NCBI RefSeq assembly: GCF_046614675.1
Contig: NZ_JBKKJT010000006.1
Location: 62,001 to 126,000 of the forward strand
DNA length: 64,000 nt
Reading direction: 5' to 3'
DNA from: Chryseobacterium cupriresistens
GTDB lineage: Bacteria > Bacteroidota > Bacteroidia > Flavobacteriales > Weeksellaceae
A program made the position numbers and the translations under genes. Within the stretch, counting starts at the first letter, position 1. Every line of letters begins with the position of its first letter. The notes below the pieces were generated by a model that was not told the origin of the DNA, made no database searches, and saw only the letters and a list, made by a program, of their open reading frames with translations. This document shows positions 14,949-24,632 of this stretch, piece after piece.

Positions 14949-15791
14949 TTATTTCAATTTTTCATTGATAAAATCAATGCATTTTTCAGTTACAGTATGG
15001 AGATCTTTTGGTAGATCATTTTCTTCCCATGGTTCTTTTGCCCCGAAAGTATGGTTGGCATTTTCAATAAGAAACAATTCAGAATTGGGGTGGAGAATAT
15101 GAAGATGTTCAGCCTGCTTCACCTCTACCGCTTCATCTTCTGTACCATGAATAATCAGCATATGAGCCTTAGCCATTTCTGTAGCTCGTTCTACATCAAA
15201 ACGGTGAATATCTTTTTCAAAATCTTCATAAAACTGGTAATAATGAGGCATTTCCTGTTTTGTACGGCCGTTCAGCGCATAATACACTCCATTATTCTTC
15301 CAGTTTTCAAAGGCTTCTCCTTTTGGAAAACGATCTAATGTGTCAACACTGGCCAATGTAATCAAACCGTTGATTCTTTCATCTTCAAAAGTTTTGATAA
15401 TGGATATTCCTCCTCCCCTGCTGTGTCCGATCAGTACAATCTTTTCATCATCCACATGAGGATCTTTACTGAAATGATCAATTACTACTCCAAGATCGGA
15501 AAGTTCTTTAGAATAATTATTATTTCCAAAAGCTTCGAGGTCTCCAAAGTTAAACGGATCTTCTGTTGTTGTTCCGTTATGTGAAAAATTAAACTTGACA
15601 AAGAAAAAGCCTGCTTCCGCAAACTTTTCAGCCATCAGGTTCCAGGCGCCCCAATCTTTATACCCTTTATATCCATGAACAAATATAATCAGGGGAAGTT
15701 TTTTTTCCGTAGCCGGATAAAAAATATCAGCAAGAAAACCTTTTGTTTCTTTATTTTCTAAATATATATTCTTTTCGATAATCAAATTCAT
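14949..15791 (-). CDS. Alpha/beta hydrolase
   Basis: A 280-residue serine hydrolase with no signal peptide. The nucleophile is S124 in the elbow GHSRGGG, the acid is probably D219 (HGTEDEAV) and the base H247 (NANHTFG). The oxyanion region is FVHGYKGYKDWGAW near residue 38. The architecture (dienelactone hydrolase-like/peptidase S9-like fold, cytoplasmic) fits small esterases or acyl hydrolases. Its substrate is not evident. Divergent from the DUF4886-like gene at 15853, sharing a 61-base AT-rich intergenic space. Confidence 0.88.
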   Translation of the reverse strand: MNLIIEKNIYLENKETKGFLADIFYPATEKKLPLIIFVHGYKGYKDWGAWNLMAEKFAEAGFFFVKFNFSHNGTTTEDPFNFGDLEAFGNNNYSKELSDLGVVIDHFSKDPHVDDEKIVLIGHSRGGGISIIKTFEDERINGLITLASVDTLDRFPKGEAFENWKNNGVYYALNGRTKQEMPHYYQFYEDFEKDIHRFDVERATEMAKAHMLIIHGTEDEAVEVKQAEHLHILHPNSELFLIENANHTFGAKEPWEENDLPKDLHTVTEKCIDFINEKLK

Positions 15792-15852
15792 AAAATAAAA
15801 GGGTTTTATTTAATATTATTTATATTTATGGGATTAATTCAAACTGAAATTT

Positions 15853-17109
15853 ATGAAAAAAACTCTACTTCTTTTATCTTTAATTACATTTTCTTTAATC
15901 CTGAGCCAGACGACCAAAAGGGTCTTTTTTATTGGAAACAGTTATACTTATGTTAACAATTTACCTGGCCTTATTCAAAGCATTGCTGCATCTAATGGTG
16001 ATGTATTCGAGCATCACAGCCAGACTCCTGGAGGTGCTACCCTGCAGGATCATGCCAATAACCCGAATGTCACTACAGACATTAATCAGGGAAACTGGGA
16101 TTATGTGGTATTGCAGGAACAGAGCCAGCTTCCTTCGTTTCCTGATTCCCAGGTACAAAACCAGGTGTATCCTTATGCGCTTCAGCTTTCTAATTTAATT
16201 AAAGCATCAAATCCTTGTGGTAATGTTATTTTCTATATGACCTGGGGCCGTAAAAATGGTGATGCAACCAACTGTCCGGGACTTCCCACAGTCTGCACCT
16301 ATCAGGGAATGGACACTCAAATTTATAACCGTTACATGGAAATGGCAATGAACAATGAAGGCATTGTCTCTCCTGTAGGTAAAGTCTGGAGAACAATCAG
16401 AGAGCAAAACCCGGCCATTGAATTGTATGATCAGGACGAATCGCACCCGAGCTACATTGGTTCTATGGCTGCTGCGTACACATTTTATACTATTATATTC
16501 AAGAAAGATCCTACGCAGATTCCTTTTAATGGAAATCTTACTCCGGCACAGGCTCAGCTGATCAAAGAAATTGTGAAAACAGAGGTCTATAACCAGCCTG
16601 GTCAATGGTATGTAACCAACAATGATGTTCACAGCAGATTTACTTATCAGCTTACCGGAGCAGGAACCGTTCAGTTTACTAATACAACACAGAATGCAGC
16701 TTCTTATTTATGGGATTTTGGTGATGGTACAACATCTACTTTGGAAAATCCGACGCATACCTATACTGCAGTAGGAAATTATAATGTTAAACTGACAACC
16801 GATGCCTGCGGAGCAACAACTACCAAAACAAAACTGGTGGTTATAAATACATTAAATACTGCGGAAACAACTATAGAAAACGGAATTCAAATCTATCCAA
16901 ATCCGGTTCAAAACCTTATTAACATTATTTCTAAAAAACAATTTGAAGTCGTTTCACTGACAGAAGCATCTGGAAAAATCATTCCCTATCATTTGAATAA
17001 GACAGAGGACGGCTGCAGTATTTCACTTCAGCATTTAGCCAGTGGAATTTACTTCCTGAAATATAAAACAGGTGAAAAGGAATTCACTAAAAAAATTATT
17101 AAAAAATAA
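15853..17109 (+). CDS. Secreted SGNH/DUF4886-like protein with PKD domain and type IX sorting tail
   Basis: A 418-residue exported protein. MKKTLLLLSLITFSLILSQ is the signal peptide. Residues 24-220 form an SGNH-hydrolase-like domain: RVFFIGNSYTYVNNLPGL (block I-like with GNS), GGATLQDHANN, WDYVVLQEQSQ, and DESHPSYIGSMAAAYTFY (block V-like with D and H). Residues 258-325 are a PKD domain (WDFGDGTTSTLENPTHTY). The last 75 residues (IQIYPNPVQNLINI to EFTKKIIKK) are a type A sorting domain, so the protein is secreted through the Por (type IX) system. It may be a carbohydrate or lipid esterase; the substrate is unknown. Confidence 0.9.
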   Translation: MKKTLLLLSLITFSLILSQTTKRVFFIGNSYTYVNNLPGLIQSIAASNGDVFEHHSQTPGGATLQDHANNPNVTTDINQGNWDYVVLQEQSQLPSFPDSQVQNQVYPYALQLSNLIKASNPCGNVIFYMTWGRKNGDATNCPGLPTVCTYQGMDTQIYNRYMEMAMNNEGIVSPVGKVWRTIREQNPAIELYDQDESHPSYIGSMAAAYTFYTIIFKKDPTQIPFNGNLTPAQAQLIKEIVKTEVYNQPGQWYVTNNDVHSRFTYQLTGAGTVQFTNTTQNAASYLWDFGDGTTSTLENPTHTYTAVGNYNVKLTTDACGATTTKTKLVVINTLNTAETTIENGIQIYPNPVQNLINIISKKQFEVVSLTEASGKIIPYHLNKTEDGCSISLQHLASGIYFLKYKTGEKEFTKKIIKK

Positions 17110-17112
17110 GCT

Positions 17113-17120
17113 TATTTTTG
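17113..17120 (+). promoter_or_regulatory. TAnnTTTG box only four bases before a start codon
   Basis: TATTTTTG fits the -7 box and ends four bases before ATG 17125, so a transcript would begin at or next to the start codon (leaderless). No clear -33 TTTG. See the same arrangement at recR and at the ABC gene at 41390. Confidence 0.4.
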
Positions 17121-17124
17121 CTGC

Positions 17125-17898
17125 ATGCAGAATTTAAGAACTGTAACCGTGATGCGTTACATTCTGCCCCTGAGAGAAGGAGGATCTCTTCCGGCTCTGG
17201 CAGAAGCTGATGATGATTTTAAATATGTTTTAAAATTCCGTGGTGCAGGCCATGGGGTAAAAATGCTGATCTCCGAACTTTTGGGCGGGAAAATTACCGA
17301 AGCTTTGGGACTTAAAATTCCTGAACTTGTTTTCGTTAATCTTGACGCCGATTTCGGAAGAACGGAAGCCGATGAGGAAATACAGGATCTTCTTAAGTTT
17401 TCCGAAGGGCTGAATCTCGGTTTACATTATCTTTCCGGTTCTATCACCTATGACCCGGGAGTAAGTGTTGACCCGCTTCTGGCGTCAAAAATAGTATGGC
17501 TGGATGCATTCATTACCAACATCGACCGTACTTTTAAAAATACGAATATGCTGATGTGGCATAAAGAACTTTGGATCATCGATAATGGTGCTTCGTTCTA
17601 CTTCCACCATTCATGGCAGAATTTTGATGCAGCGGCCAAAACACCTTTCAAATATGTGAAAGACCACGTGCTTCTTCCTAAGGCCAAAATGCTTGACGAA
17701 GCGGATAAATTTGCTCATGAAGTTTTGAATGATACTCTTTTCAGAGACATTGTCAACATGATTCCTGGAGACTGGCTGCACTGGAATGATGCGGATGAAA
17801 CACCGGAAGAAATTCGTGAGATCTATTTTCAGTTTATGAAAACCAGATTAGAAAATTCTCAAATCTTTGTAAACGAAGCGAAAAATGCAAGAGGATAA
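17125..17898 (+). CDS. HipA-like kinase (HipA_2 family)
   Basis: A 257-residue cytoplasmic protein with a HipA-like, PI3K/protein-kinase-type fold but without the N-terminal HipA domain. Visible elements are K37 (YVLKFRGAGHG, ATP-binding lysine candidate), the catalytic loop TNIDRTFKNTNML with D134 and N139, and D153 in LWIIDNGASFYF (metal-binding Asp candidate). The downstream gene overlaps it by 14 bases and encodes a DUF3037 protein, a pairing known from other bacteria. Classical HipA phosphorylates a glutamyl-tRNA synthetase serine, but no HipB-like antitoxin with a helix-turn-helix is here. The target and toxicity are unknown. Confidence 0.88.
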   Translation: MQNLRTVTVMRYILPLREGGSLPALAEADDDFKYVLKFRGAGHGVKMLISELLGGKITEALGLKIPELVFVNLDADFGRTEADEEIQDLLKFSEGLNLGLHYLSGSITYDPGVSVDPLLASKIVWLDAFITNIDRTFKNTNMLMWHKELWIIDNGASFYFHHSWQNFDAAAKTPFKYVKDHVLLPKAKMLDEADKFAHEVLNDTLFRDIVNMIPGDWLHWNDADETPEEIREIYFQFMKTRLENSQIFVNEAKNARG

Positions 17899-18268
17899 AA
17901 TATATGAATATGCGGTAATACGCCTGGTACCTAAAGTTGAAAGAGAAGAATTTTTCAATATCGGGCTGGTGATGTTTTCCAAAAAGGAAAAATTCATCAG
18001 AGTGGAATTCTATTTGTGTCCGGACAAATTCAAACTGATGCACAGCAAACTGGATTACGATGATATCATCCACAATCTTGAAAGCTTTCAAAAAATTGCT
18101 AACGGTGAGAAAGATGGCGGTCCTATTGCTTTTCTTGATATTCCGGAACGTTTCCGATGGCTGACAGCGGTAAGAAGTTCTGTCGTACAGACCTCAAGAC
18201 CTCATCCGGGAAAATCAAAGGATCTGAATGCCACTTTTGGTAAGCTTTTTGAGGAGTTAGTAAAATAA
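17885..18268 (+). CDS. DUF3037 protein, partner of the HipA-like kinase
   Basis: A 127-residue protein with the DUF3037 pattern: an N-terminal YEYAVIRLVPKVEREEFFNIGLVMFSK, a middle RVEFYLCPDKFKLMHSK, and a C-terminal FRWLTAVRSSVVQTSRPHPG. No signal peptide, no membrane segment. It starts inside the last 14 bases of the kinase gene, so the two are translationally coupled. The family's function is not established. The partnership suggests a regulator, substrate or scaffold of the kinase; this is inference. No DNA-binding helix-turn-helix is obvious, which makes a simple HipB-like antitoxin role less likely. Confidence 0.88.
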   Translation: MQEDKIYEYAVIRLVPKVEREEFFNIGLVMFSKKEKFIRVEFYLCPDKFKLMHSKLDYDDIIHNLESFQKIANGEKDGGPIAFLDIPERFRWLTAVRSSVVQTSRPHPGKSKDLNATFGKLFEELVK

Positions 18269-18287
18269 CACTCCTTAAAAATTTATT

Positions 18288-19322
18288 ATGAAATTACACA
18301 TCAACAACATATCAACATACAGGTTTTTCACAAACCTGTTTTTTATTTTATTTTTAAGCTTTACAAATTTATTTTTTTCACAAGACCTACCATTAAGACC
18401 AAACAAACCTTCTGCTGTAAAAAGTACATTACTTCCTGAAATTGCAACAGTTTCCGAAGATATCGTGTACAAAACAAACAGAAAGGGCAAACCTCTCGCT
18501 CTTGATCTCTATACACCCAAGAATGCCACCACTGAAAAACTTCCGGTATTGATCTACGTTCATGGAGGCGGATGGGTAGAAGGTGACAAAGTGGTAAATG
18601 CAGATAATTATCTTGAAACAACTGTAAAAAAACTAATAGACAAACAGTATGCGGTGATCAGTATCAATTATACGCTTTTAAGTGACAGCATTCATTTTCC
18701 TCTGCCGTTGGAAGATACCAAAGATGCCATAAGATGGGTAAGAAAAAATGCTGAAAAATATAACCTTGACACCAACAATATCGGACTTTTCGGGGCTTCA
18801 GCCGGAGCCCATCTTTCTCTGATGGCAGCCTATACACCAGACAATACTTATCTGGGTAATCCTGAACTTTCCTCTTATTCGGCTAAAGTGAATTATGTGA
18901 TTGATCATTATGGCCCTGCAGACCTCAACAAACTTTTCCATACAAGATTAGGAACAATTCCGGTGGGAATGATAGGATTAATGTCTAAAAAAATTGTCGG
19001 TTTACAGGAAAATCTTGTCAAAGGAATTTCCGGATATAATATCAGAAAAGATCAGGACAGCGCTATTGACTATCTTAAAACGATTTCCCCTGTCTATTTT
19101 GTTTCCGGAGGAGTTCCAACTTTAATTGTCCAGGGGAATAATGATAAAATTGTTCCTTTAAGCCAGTCTAAAAAGCTCCACCGAAAATTAAACAGAGCCA
19201 AAATACAGAACTCCCTGATCGTCGTTGATGGCGGAGTGCATGGCTTTGGCACTACTGATAAAGCTTATCTGGACCAACTTACAGATAAGATGGTAGATTT
19301 TGTTCTTTCACAAAAGAAATAA
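18288..19322 (+). CDS. Secreted or envelope alpha/beta hydrolase (esterase/lipase family)
   Basis: A 344-residue protein with a hydrophobic N-terminus (about residues 13-31) that acts as a signal peptide. The oxyanion motif HGGGW (92-96) and nucleophile S171 in FGASAGAHLS assign it to the hormone-sensitive-lipase/BD-FAE-like esterases. The acid is in QGNNDKIVPLSQS and the base in DGGVHGFGTTDK. Such enzymes hydrolyse acyl or carbohydrate-linked esters in the periplasm. It follows the HipA-like pair by 19 bases but has no evident functional link to it. Confidence 0.88.
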   Translation: MKLHINNISTYRFFTNLFFILFLSFTNLFFSQDLPLRPNKPSAVKSTLLPEIATVSEDIVYKTNRKGKPLALDLYTPKNATTEKLPVLIYVHGGGWVEGDKVVNADNYLETTVKKLIDKQYAVISINYTLLSDSIHFPLPLEDTKDAIRWVRKNAEKYNLDTNNIGLFGASAGAHLSLMAAYTPDNTYLGNPELSSYSAKVNYVIDHYGPADLNKLFHTRLGTIPVGMIGLMSKKIVGLQENLVKGISGYNIRKDQDSAIDYLKTISPVYFVSGGVPTLIVQGNNDKIVPLSQSKKLHRKLNRAKIQNSLIVVDGGVHGFGTTDKAYLDQLTDKMVDFVLSQKK

Positions 19323-19518
19323 GATATATATTTATCTATCAGAGCACAACACAAAATCCTATAAATCAAATTAATAACATAAAGAACAAATACAAATTTG
19401 CTAGATTGATATACATATTATTACTTTTTCATTGAGAATTAATTACCTTGGCTATTGTTTAAATTATTAACAACAAAAACACCAATAGTTTAATTTTTTA
19501 TCAACAAAAATAAGCAAT

Positions 19519-21360
19519 ATGGAATCTTTAAACAATATCAATGCACTTACACTCATCTTTGTATCTGTTCTTCTTTTTGCGATAGCTTACCGTTTTTACG
19601 GTATTTTCATTGCCAATAAAGTTCTCCGGCTTAATGACGGGAATACAACACCTGCTGTAGAATTTGCAGATGGTAAAGATTATGTGGCTACCAATAAAAA
19701 TGTACTTTTCGGGCATCATTTTGCAGCTATTGCAGCTGCGGGACCTTTGGTAGGCCCTGTTTTGGCGGCACAATTCGGGTATCTTCCCGGCGCATTATGG
19801 ATATTGATAGGATGCGTACTGGGAGGCGGAGTGCATGACATGATCGTTCTTTTTGCTTCAGTGAGGCATAAAGGGCAAAGTCTAGCCACGATTGCTTCCA
19901 AAGAAATCGGGAAAGCAACGGGTACGGTAGCAGGTTTTGCAATCCTCTTCATTTTGATTCTTACGCTGGCAGGTTTATCTTTGGCTTGTATCAACGCGAT
20001 GCACGAAGCTTCATGGTCTCTTTTCACCGTTGTGATTACCATGCCTATTGCTATCATTATGGGGCTGATTATGCGTTATAAAAAGAATAGTGTCCTGTTT
20101 GCAAGTATTTTGGGAGGTATTCTTTTGGTTGCAGGAATTATCGGAGGGCACAGCCTTATGCAGAATCCTACAATGAATAATTTATTTTCATGGGATATTA
20201 AAACCATCTCTATAGCGATTCCTCTGTATGGATTTATTGCTTCGGTATTACCCGTATGGCTTCTTTTGGTTCCCAGGGATTATCTATCGACTTATTTAAA
20301 AATAGGAACGATTATCATGCTGGCTATAGGGGTAATCGTTATCCATCCAACGATACAGATGCCGGCTATCACAGCATTTGTGAATGGTGGCGGCCCTATT
20401 ATTGGTGGTCCGGTGCTTCCTTTTATTTTCATTGTAATTGCCTGCGGAGCGATTTCCGGGTTCCATGCGGTGATTGCTACGGGAACCACTCCAAAAATGC
20501 TGAATAAAGAAAGAGAAATTCTTTTTGTTGGTTACGGAGCCATGCTGGTAGAAGGCTTCGTGGCATTGATGGCACTTATTGCTGCATGTACGCTGATGCC
20601 GGGTGATTATTTTGCGATCAACACACCCAAAGAAGCCTATGATTCATTTCTTGCGGCGCATCCTTCCCTGCACGGGGTAGATATTGATTATTACTCCCAG
20701 AAAATAGGTATTGATCTGTATGGCAGAACCGGAGGTGCAGTATCTCTGGCTGTGGGAATGGCCCATATCTTTAATAAAATCCCGTATATGGATCAGTTGA
20801 CGGCTTATTGGTATAATTTTGCCATTATGTTTGAAGCAGTATTTATTCTTACTGCCATTGATGCAGGAACAAGAGTCGGACGCTTCTTCTTACAGGAAAT
20901 GCTGGGGTCCGTAGTTCCAAAGTTTAATGATAAAAACTGGATTCCGGGAATCATTATCAGCAGTCTTCTTTTCACTTTTGCCTGGGGATATCTGGTATAT
21001 ACAGGAAATGTAAACAGTATCTGGCCGTTATTCGGAATCAGTAACCAATTGCTGGCAGCCTGCGGGCTTATTGTCTGTACAACGATGCTGATCAGAATGA
21101 ACAGGGGAAAATATGCTTTATGCTCGGCTATTCCGGGTGTATTCATGGCTGGAATTACCTTCTGGGCGGGTTATATTCAGGTGACCGCCATTTACATTCC
21201 TAAAGGGCAGTATTTGCTGGCTGCTTTAGCGGTGACAGCCATGGTTCTGATGCTTATTGTATTTGCAGGAGCTTTCAGAAAGTGGTATCAGCTGCTTCAA
21301 ATCAAAACAACTGAAATTGACCATTATGGTGAACCAGTGAAAGAACTGGTAGAAAGATAA
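19519..21360 (+). CDS. cstA: Carbon starvation protein CstA, pyruvate/peptide transporter family
   Basis: A 613-residue inner-membrane protein with about 16 transmembrane segments. It has the CstA family hallmarks: GRFYGIFI-like start (YRFYGIFIANKVLRL), HHFAAIAAAGPLVGPVLAAQFGYLPG, GCVLGGGVHDM, FAIMFEAVFILTAIDAGTRVGRF and LFGISNQLLAA. E. coli CstA and BtsT take up pyruvate or peptides during carbon limitation. Length is between the two E. coli proteins (about 700) and short forms, which matches Bacteroidota members. The gene stands alone; the 196-base AT-rich leader upstream may hold its control site but no consensus box was convincing. Confidence 0.95.
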   Translation: MESLNNINALTLIFVSVLLFAIAYRFYGIFIANKVLRLNDGNTTPAVEFADGKDYVATNKNVLFGHHFAAIAAAGPLVGPVLAAQFGYLPGALWILIGCVLGGGVHDMIVLFASVRHKGQSLATIASKEIGKATGTVAGFAILFILILTLAGLSLACINAMHEASWSLFTVVITMPIAIIMGLIMRYKKNSVLFASILGGILLVAGIIGGHSLMQNPTMNNLFSWDIKTISIAIPLYGFIASVLPVWLLLVPRDYLSTYLKIGTIIMLAIGVIVIHPTIQMPAITAFVNGGGPIIGGPVLPFIFIVIACGAISGFHAVIATGTTPKMLNKEREILFVGYGAMLVEGFVALMALIAACTLMPGDYFAINTPKEAYDSFLAAHPSLHGVDIDYYSQKIGIDLYGRTGGAVSLAVGMAHIFNKIPYMDQLTAYWYNFAIMFEAVFILTAIDAGTRVGRFFLQEMLGSVVPKFNDKNWIPGIIISSLLFTFAWGYLVYTGNVNSIWPLFGISNQLLAACGLIVCTTMLIRMNRGKYALCSAIPGVFMAGITFWAGYIQVTAIYIPKGQYLLAALAVTAMVLMLIVFAGAFRKWYQLLQIKTTEIDHYGEPVKELVER

Positions 21361-21378
21361 AATTCAAATTTTATACAG

Positions 21379-21412
21379 AAAAAACAGTTCAGGATTTCTG
21401 AACTGTTTTTTT
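21379..21412. terminator. Bidirectional terminator between cstA and the TonB receptor
   Basis: AAAAAACAGTTCAG pairs with CTGAACTGTTTTTT. With A's on one side and T's on the other it can serve both convergent genes. Confidence 0.8.
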
Positions 21413-21433
21413 AAGCATTATCTTTTGTTTTAT

Positions 21434-24214
21434 TTAAAAATTGAAATTCAATCTTGCAAAAACATATCTTCCATTCTGCCCAAACTGTGAAGTAGATCTT
21501 GAATAGATGAATTGGTCATTATTGGTAGAAGCGGTAAGGTTTTTCGTTGGATAGATATCAAACAAATTGTTTACTCCTAAAGTCAGTCCTACATTTTTAG
21601 TAAACTGATAAGCAGCAGATAAATCCGTAATGATCTTATCTCCGATCTGCTGATGTTCGTTAAAATCAATGATTCCGTCTCCGTTTACATCAATAATATC
21701 AGCACCTGTTACTTTTCCGAAATAGGTATTTCTGAGATATAAACTTGCATTCTTCCATGAAAGGGTGTGAGAAAGACTCGCTTTTACTCTAGGCACAGCC
21801 TCTTCAAGATATACTCTTGATTTTTCAGAAAAATAAATCTTTTCAAGCGAAGGAGACTGCAGCAGCCCGGCCGAATGAATTTCTCCTACCTGTTTGGTTT
21901 GGTTCAGATTAATCGCAAAGTTATTGTCCAGTTTAAATCCTGAAAACCTTGCATTATGTGAAATTACCACATCTAAACCTTTTGTTTCTGTATCGATAGC
22001 ATTTGTGAAGAACTGGGCACCATTCACATTTAATTTATCATATTCTTTTTGTGCATCTGAAGGTACATCTTTTCTTAAAAACTGATCAGTAAGAATGATA
22101 CGGTTATCAATTCTCGTAAAATATCCGTCCGCGGTAAAGCTAAGCCCGGCCGAAGGAATTCTGTAAGTAAATCCTACACTTGCTGATTTGGAAGTTTCCT
22201 GCTTCAGTTTTGGCATACCCAGCAGTCCTGCCAGCTGAGAATCATTACTGAAAGTTCCTACTTCCAACAGTTGATTATTGGTGAACAACGTAGAGGTTAC
22301 ATTATAATAGATCTGGTGGATAGATGGTGCTCTGAATCCTGTAGATCCCGCAAATCTTACATTGAAATTAGGAGCTACTTTGATTCTTGAAGCCAGTTTA
22401 TAATTGAATGTAGATCCAAAATCCGAATAGTTTTCATATCTCGCCGCTGCATCTACCAATAACCAATTGGTAAAGTTGAATTCAACATCTGCATACGCTG
22501 CTACCGACTGTCTGTTTTTATCGACTGCATTTCCAGGCCTGAATCCGTTGAATACCTGAGAACCTCCCGGCAAGGGTTGTCCAAAAAAGTCTGTGGCTCT
22601 CTGGCTTGGATCTCCGTTCCAGATATTTCCAAACTGGTCATATGTCTGATAGGATGCTTCTTCTCCCTGGGTAATTTTAAAATTCTCATAACGGTGCTCA
22701 CCTCCAAAGGCTACATTGATTCCTTCCCATACATCATATTTCTTAGAAAAATCTAAATTGATCGTATTTTGAGAAAATCTTAAACCACCTGCATTAAACT
22801 CCCTTGGTGAAGCAAAACGCAAAGAGGTATTTCCTGTATTCTGAATATTATAGGTAAATGAATTCTGTCCGTACGTATTACTGAAATCAATATTCCAGCC
22901 TTCCCATTTTCCTTTGATTCCCGCTGCCAATGAGATATCCTGAATATCTGTTCCGATCTGTGGAAGATAACCGTTAGGATACAATCCCGTAAACGTTCTG
23001 CTTTCTCTCGGTCTTCTGTAAAATCCTCCGGAAGTTCCATGTCTTAAACTGTATCCTCCAAAAGTATATACTTTCCAGTTATCACTTACAGGGATTTCAG
23101 CATTCACAAAAAGCTGGTGATTGTTAAGTTTAGACTGTCCTACCTGCATATTAAAATCCTTTCTGACCTGTCCTCTGTAAGCCAGTTCCTGATCTGTCAC
23201 ATCGGCACTCAATAAAGACCAAAGTCCTTTCTGAAGAACATTTCCTGAAGCATCCGTAATGTCTTTAAATGTATTTGCATTTTGTATGTCAGAGAGCTGA
23301 GTTGCACTAAAATAGTTCACTCCCTGAGCATACTGATGTACATAATCAATAATCTGCTGTGAATTGGGAGTATTATTTATATTGGTAAAAAGAGAAGAAA
23401 GATTGACTCCGTCATTCAAGGCACGTTGTTCTATCGCATTATAAGCATTGTAGATTTTTCCACTTTCAGTACCGGCGCGGTAGGTAGGATTTCTGAATTG
23501 TGAAGACCAGGTAATATTAAAGAACCCTCCTTTGGTTCCGATTTTATTTCCATAGTTCAAATCCAGCTGAATATTCTGACCGTCAAAATCTCCGGTATGA
23601 TCATTAGCCGTTGGCGTAAGGTTTCCTCCATAGCTTATCTGTCCTGCCAGTTTTCCTGTATCTCTTTTCAGGTCAAGGTTGATAACACCGGCAATGGCAT
23701 CAGATCCGTATTGTGCGGCAGCTCCGTCTCTTAATACTTCAATCCTGTTCAAAGCGAAAGATGGAATGGCATTCAAATCGGTTCCTACGGTACCTCTTCC
23801 AGGTGTTCCGTTGACGTTCACCAATGCTGAAGTATGTCTTCTTTTTCCATTCACCAAAACCAAAACCTGGTCTGGCCCCAAGCCTCTCAGCTGTGCAGGA
23901 TCCAGGTGATCTGTTCCATCTGAATTCGTTTGAATGGTAGAAGTAAATGAAGGAGCAACCGCATTCAGAATCTGCCCGATATTGGTTTGCGGGAGTATAA
24001 CTGAAGATTCTTTAACATTAAATACATCTACAGGAACCGGACTATCTGTTTTGGATCTCGCCCCGGCTCTGGAACCCAGTACGACTACTTCTTCTACATT
24101 ATTGGTTTTTATGGTGTCTTTATTTGCTTTTATGCTGTCTTTTTCCTGTCCATAAGTAAATACACCGAGGAAAAATAAAACAGAGGCCGAAAGAATAGTT
24201 TTCTTATTTTTCAT
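21434..24214 (-). CDS. TonB-dependent outer-membrane receptor
   Basis: A 926-residue receptor with signal peptide (MKNKKTILSASVLFFLGVFTYGQ). A TonB-box-like VEEVVVLGSRAG is followed by the plug (about residues 45-165), with LRGLGPDQVLVLVNGKRRH and IEVLRDGAAAQYGSDAIAG. The barrel ends with a terminal aromatic (YVFARLNFNF). No SusD-like partner gene is next to it and there is no N-terminal carboxypeptidase-like domain, so it is not a SusC. It resembles large receptors of Flavobacteriia often used for siderophores or other large ligands; the ligand is unknown. Its own promoter lies at 24254-24284. Confidence 0.92.
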   Translation of the reverse strand: MKNKKTILSASVLFFLGVFTYGQEKDSIKANKDTIKTNNVEEVVVLGSRAGARSKTDSPVPVDVFNVKESSVILPQTNIGQILNAVAPSFTSTIQTNSDGTDHLDPAQLRGLGPDQVLVLVNGKRRHTSALVNVNGTPGRGTVGTDLNAIPSFALNRIEVLRDGAAAQYGSDAIAGVINLDLKRDTGKLAGQISYGGNLTPTANDHTGDFDGQNIQLDLNYGNKIGTKGGFFNITWSSQFRNPTYRAGTESGKIYNAYNAIEQRALNDGVNLSSLFTNINNTPNSQQIIDYVHQYAQGVNYFSATQLSDIQNANTFKDITDASGNVLQKGLWSLLSADVTDQELAYRGQVRKDFNMQVGQSKLNNHQLFVNAEIPVSDNWKVYTFGGYSLRHGTSGGFYRRPRESRTFTGLYPNGYLPQIGTDIQDISLAAGIKGKWEGWNIDFSNTYGQNSFTYNIQNTGNTSLRFASPREFNAGGLRFSQNTINLDFSKKYDVWEGINVAFGGEHRYENFKITQGEEASYQTYDQFGNIWNGDPSQRATDFFGQPLPGGSQVFNGFRPGNAVDKNRQSVAAYADVEFNFTNWLLVDAAARYENYSDFGSTFNYKLASRIKVAPNFNVRFAGSTGFRAPSIHQIYYNVTSTLFTNNQLLEVGTFSNDSQLAGLLGMPKLKQETSKSASVGFTYRIPSAGLSFTADGYFTRIDNRIILTDQFLRKDVPSDAQKEYDKLNVNGAQFFTNAIDTETKGLDVVISHNARFSGFKLDNNFAINLNQTKQVGEIHSAGLLQSPSLEKIYFSEKSRVYLEEAVPRVKASLSHTLSWKNASLYLRNTYFGKVTGADIIDVNGDGIIDFNEHQQIGDKIITDLSAAYQFTKNVGLTLGVNNLFDIYPTKNLTASTNNDQFIYSRSTSQFGQNGRYVFARLNFNF

Positions 24215-24253
24215 AGTTTAGAATTTTGATAACATTTATGTTTTTACAGGGTG

Positions 24254-24284
24254 CAAATGTAAAATTTATTTATTAGTCTACAAA
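24254..24284 (-). promoter_or_regulatory. Complete Bacteroidota promoter of the TonB receptor
   Basis: Read on the minus strand, TTTG (24281-24284), 19 bases, then TACATTTG (24254-24261). The 5' untranslated region to 24214 is about 37 bases. The rest of the 418-base gap to uvrD (24285-24632) holds a partial hairpin (CTAAG/CTTAG near 24435-24455) and the uvrD terminator, otherwise nothing recognisable. Confidence 0.7.
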
Positions 24285-24569
24285 ACAGATAGACTTTGTT
24301 TTTATAAAAAATAGTTATCGTTTCTTTCTATCCCTTATTTAAAGTTATGATAATTTAAGAACATTTCAATAAAAAAACATTGTTTTATAGAAGGTTAACA
24401 GTAAAATAAATTTTGAAAAAACGCTATGTGCGCTAAGAAATTCTTACTTAGTGATTATTTTTACGATCGCAACGGCATCTCCGTTCAGCAATAAAAATCA
24501 TCTCTGCTAAGTGAAACGCCCTTGCGAAAAAAAAAAATAGCAGATCCAGATAATCACATTGCGAACTTT

Positions 24570-24610
24570 GTATTTAAAAATAAAAACGGATCCAAAAATT
24601 GAATCCGTTT
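24570..24610 (-). terminator. Terminator of the UvrD/PcrA gene
   Basis: On the minus strand AAACGGAT pairs with ATCCGTTT and is followed by a T-rich run (TTTTTATTTTT). It lies 23 bases past the stop at 24633. Confidence 0.65.
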
Positions 24611-24632
24611 CTTTGTATCTTTATTTTTAAAT

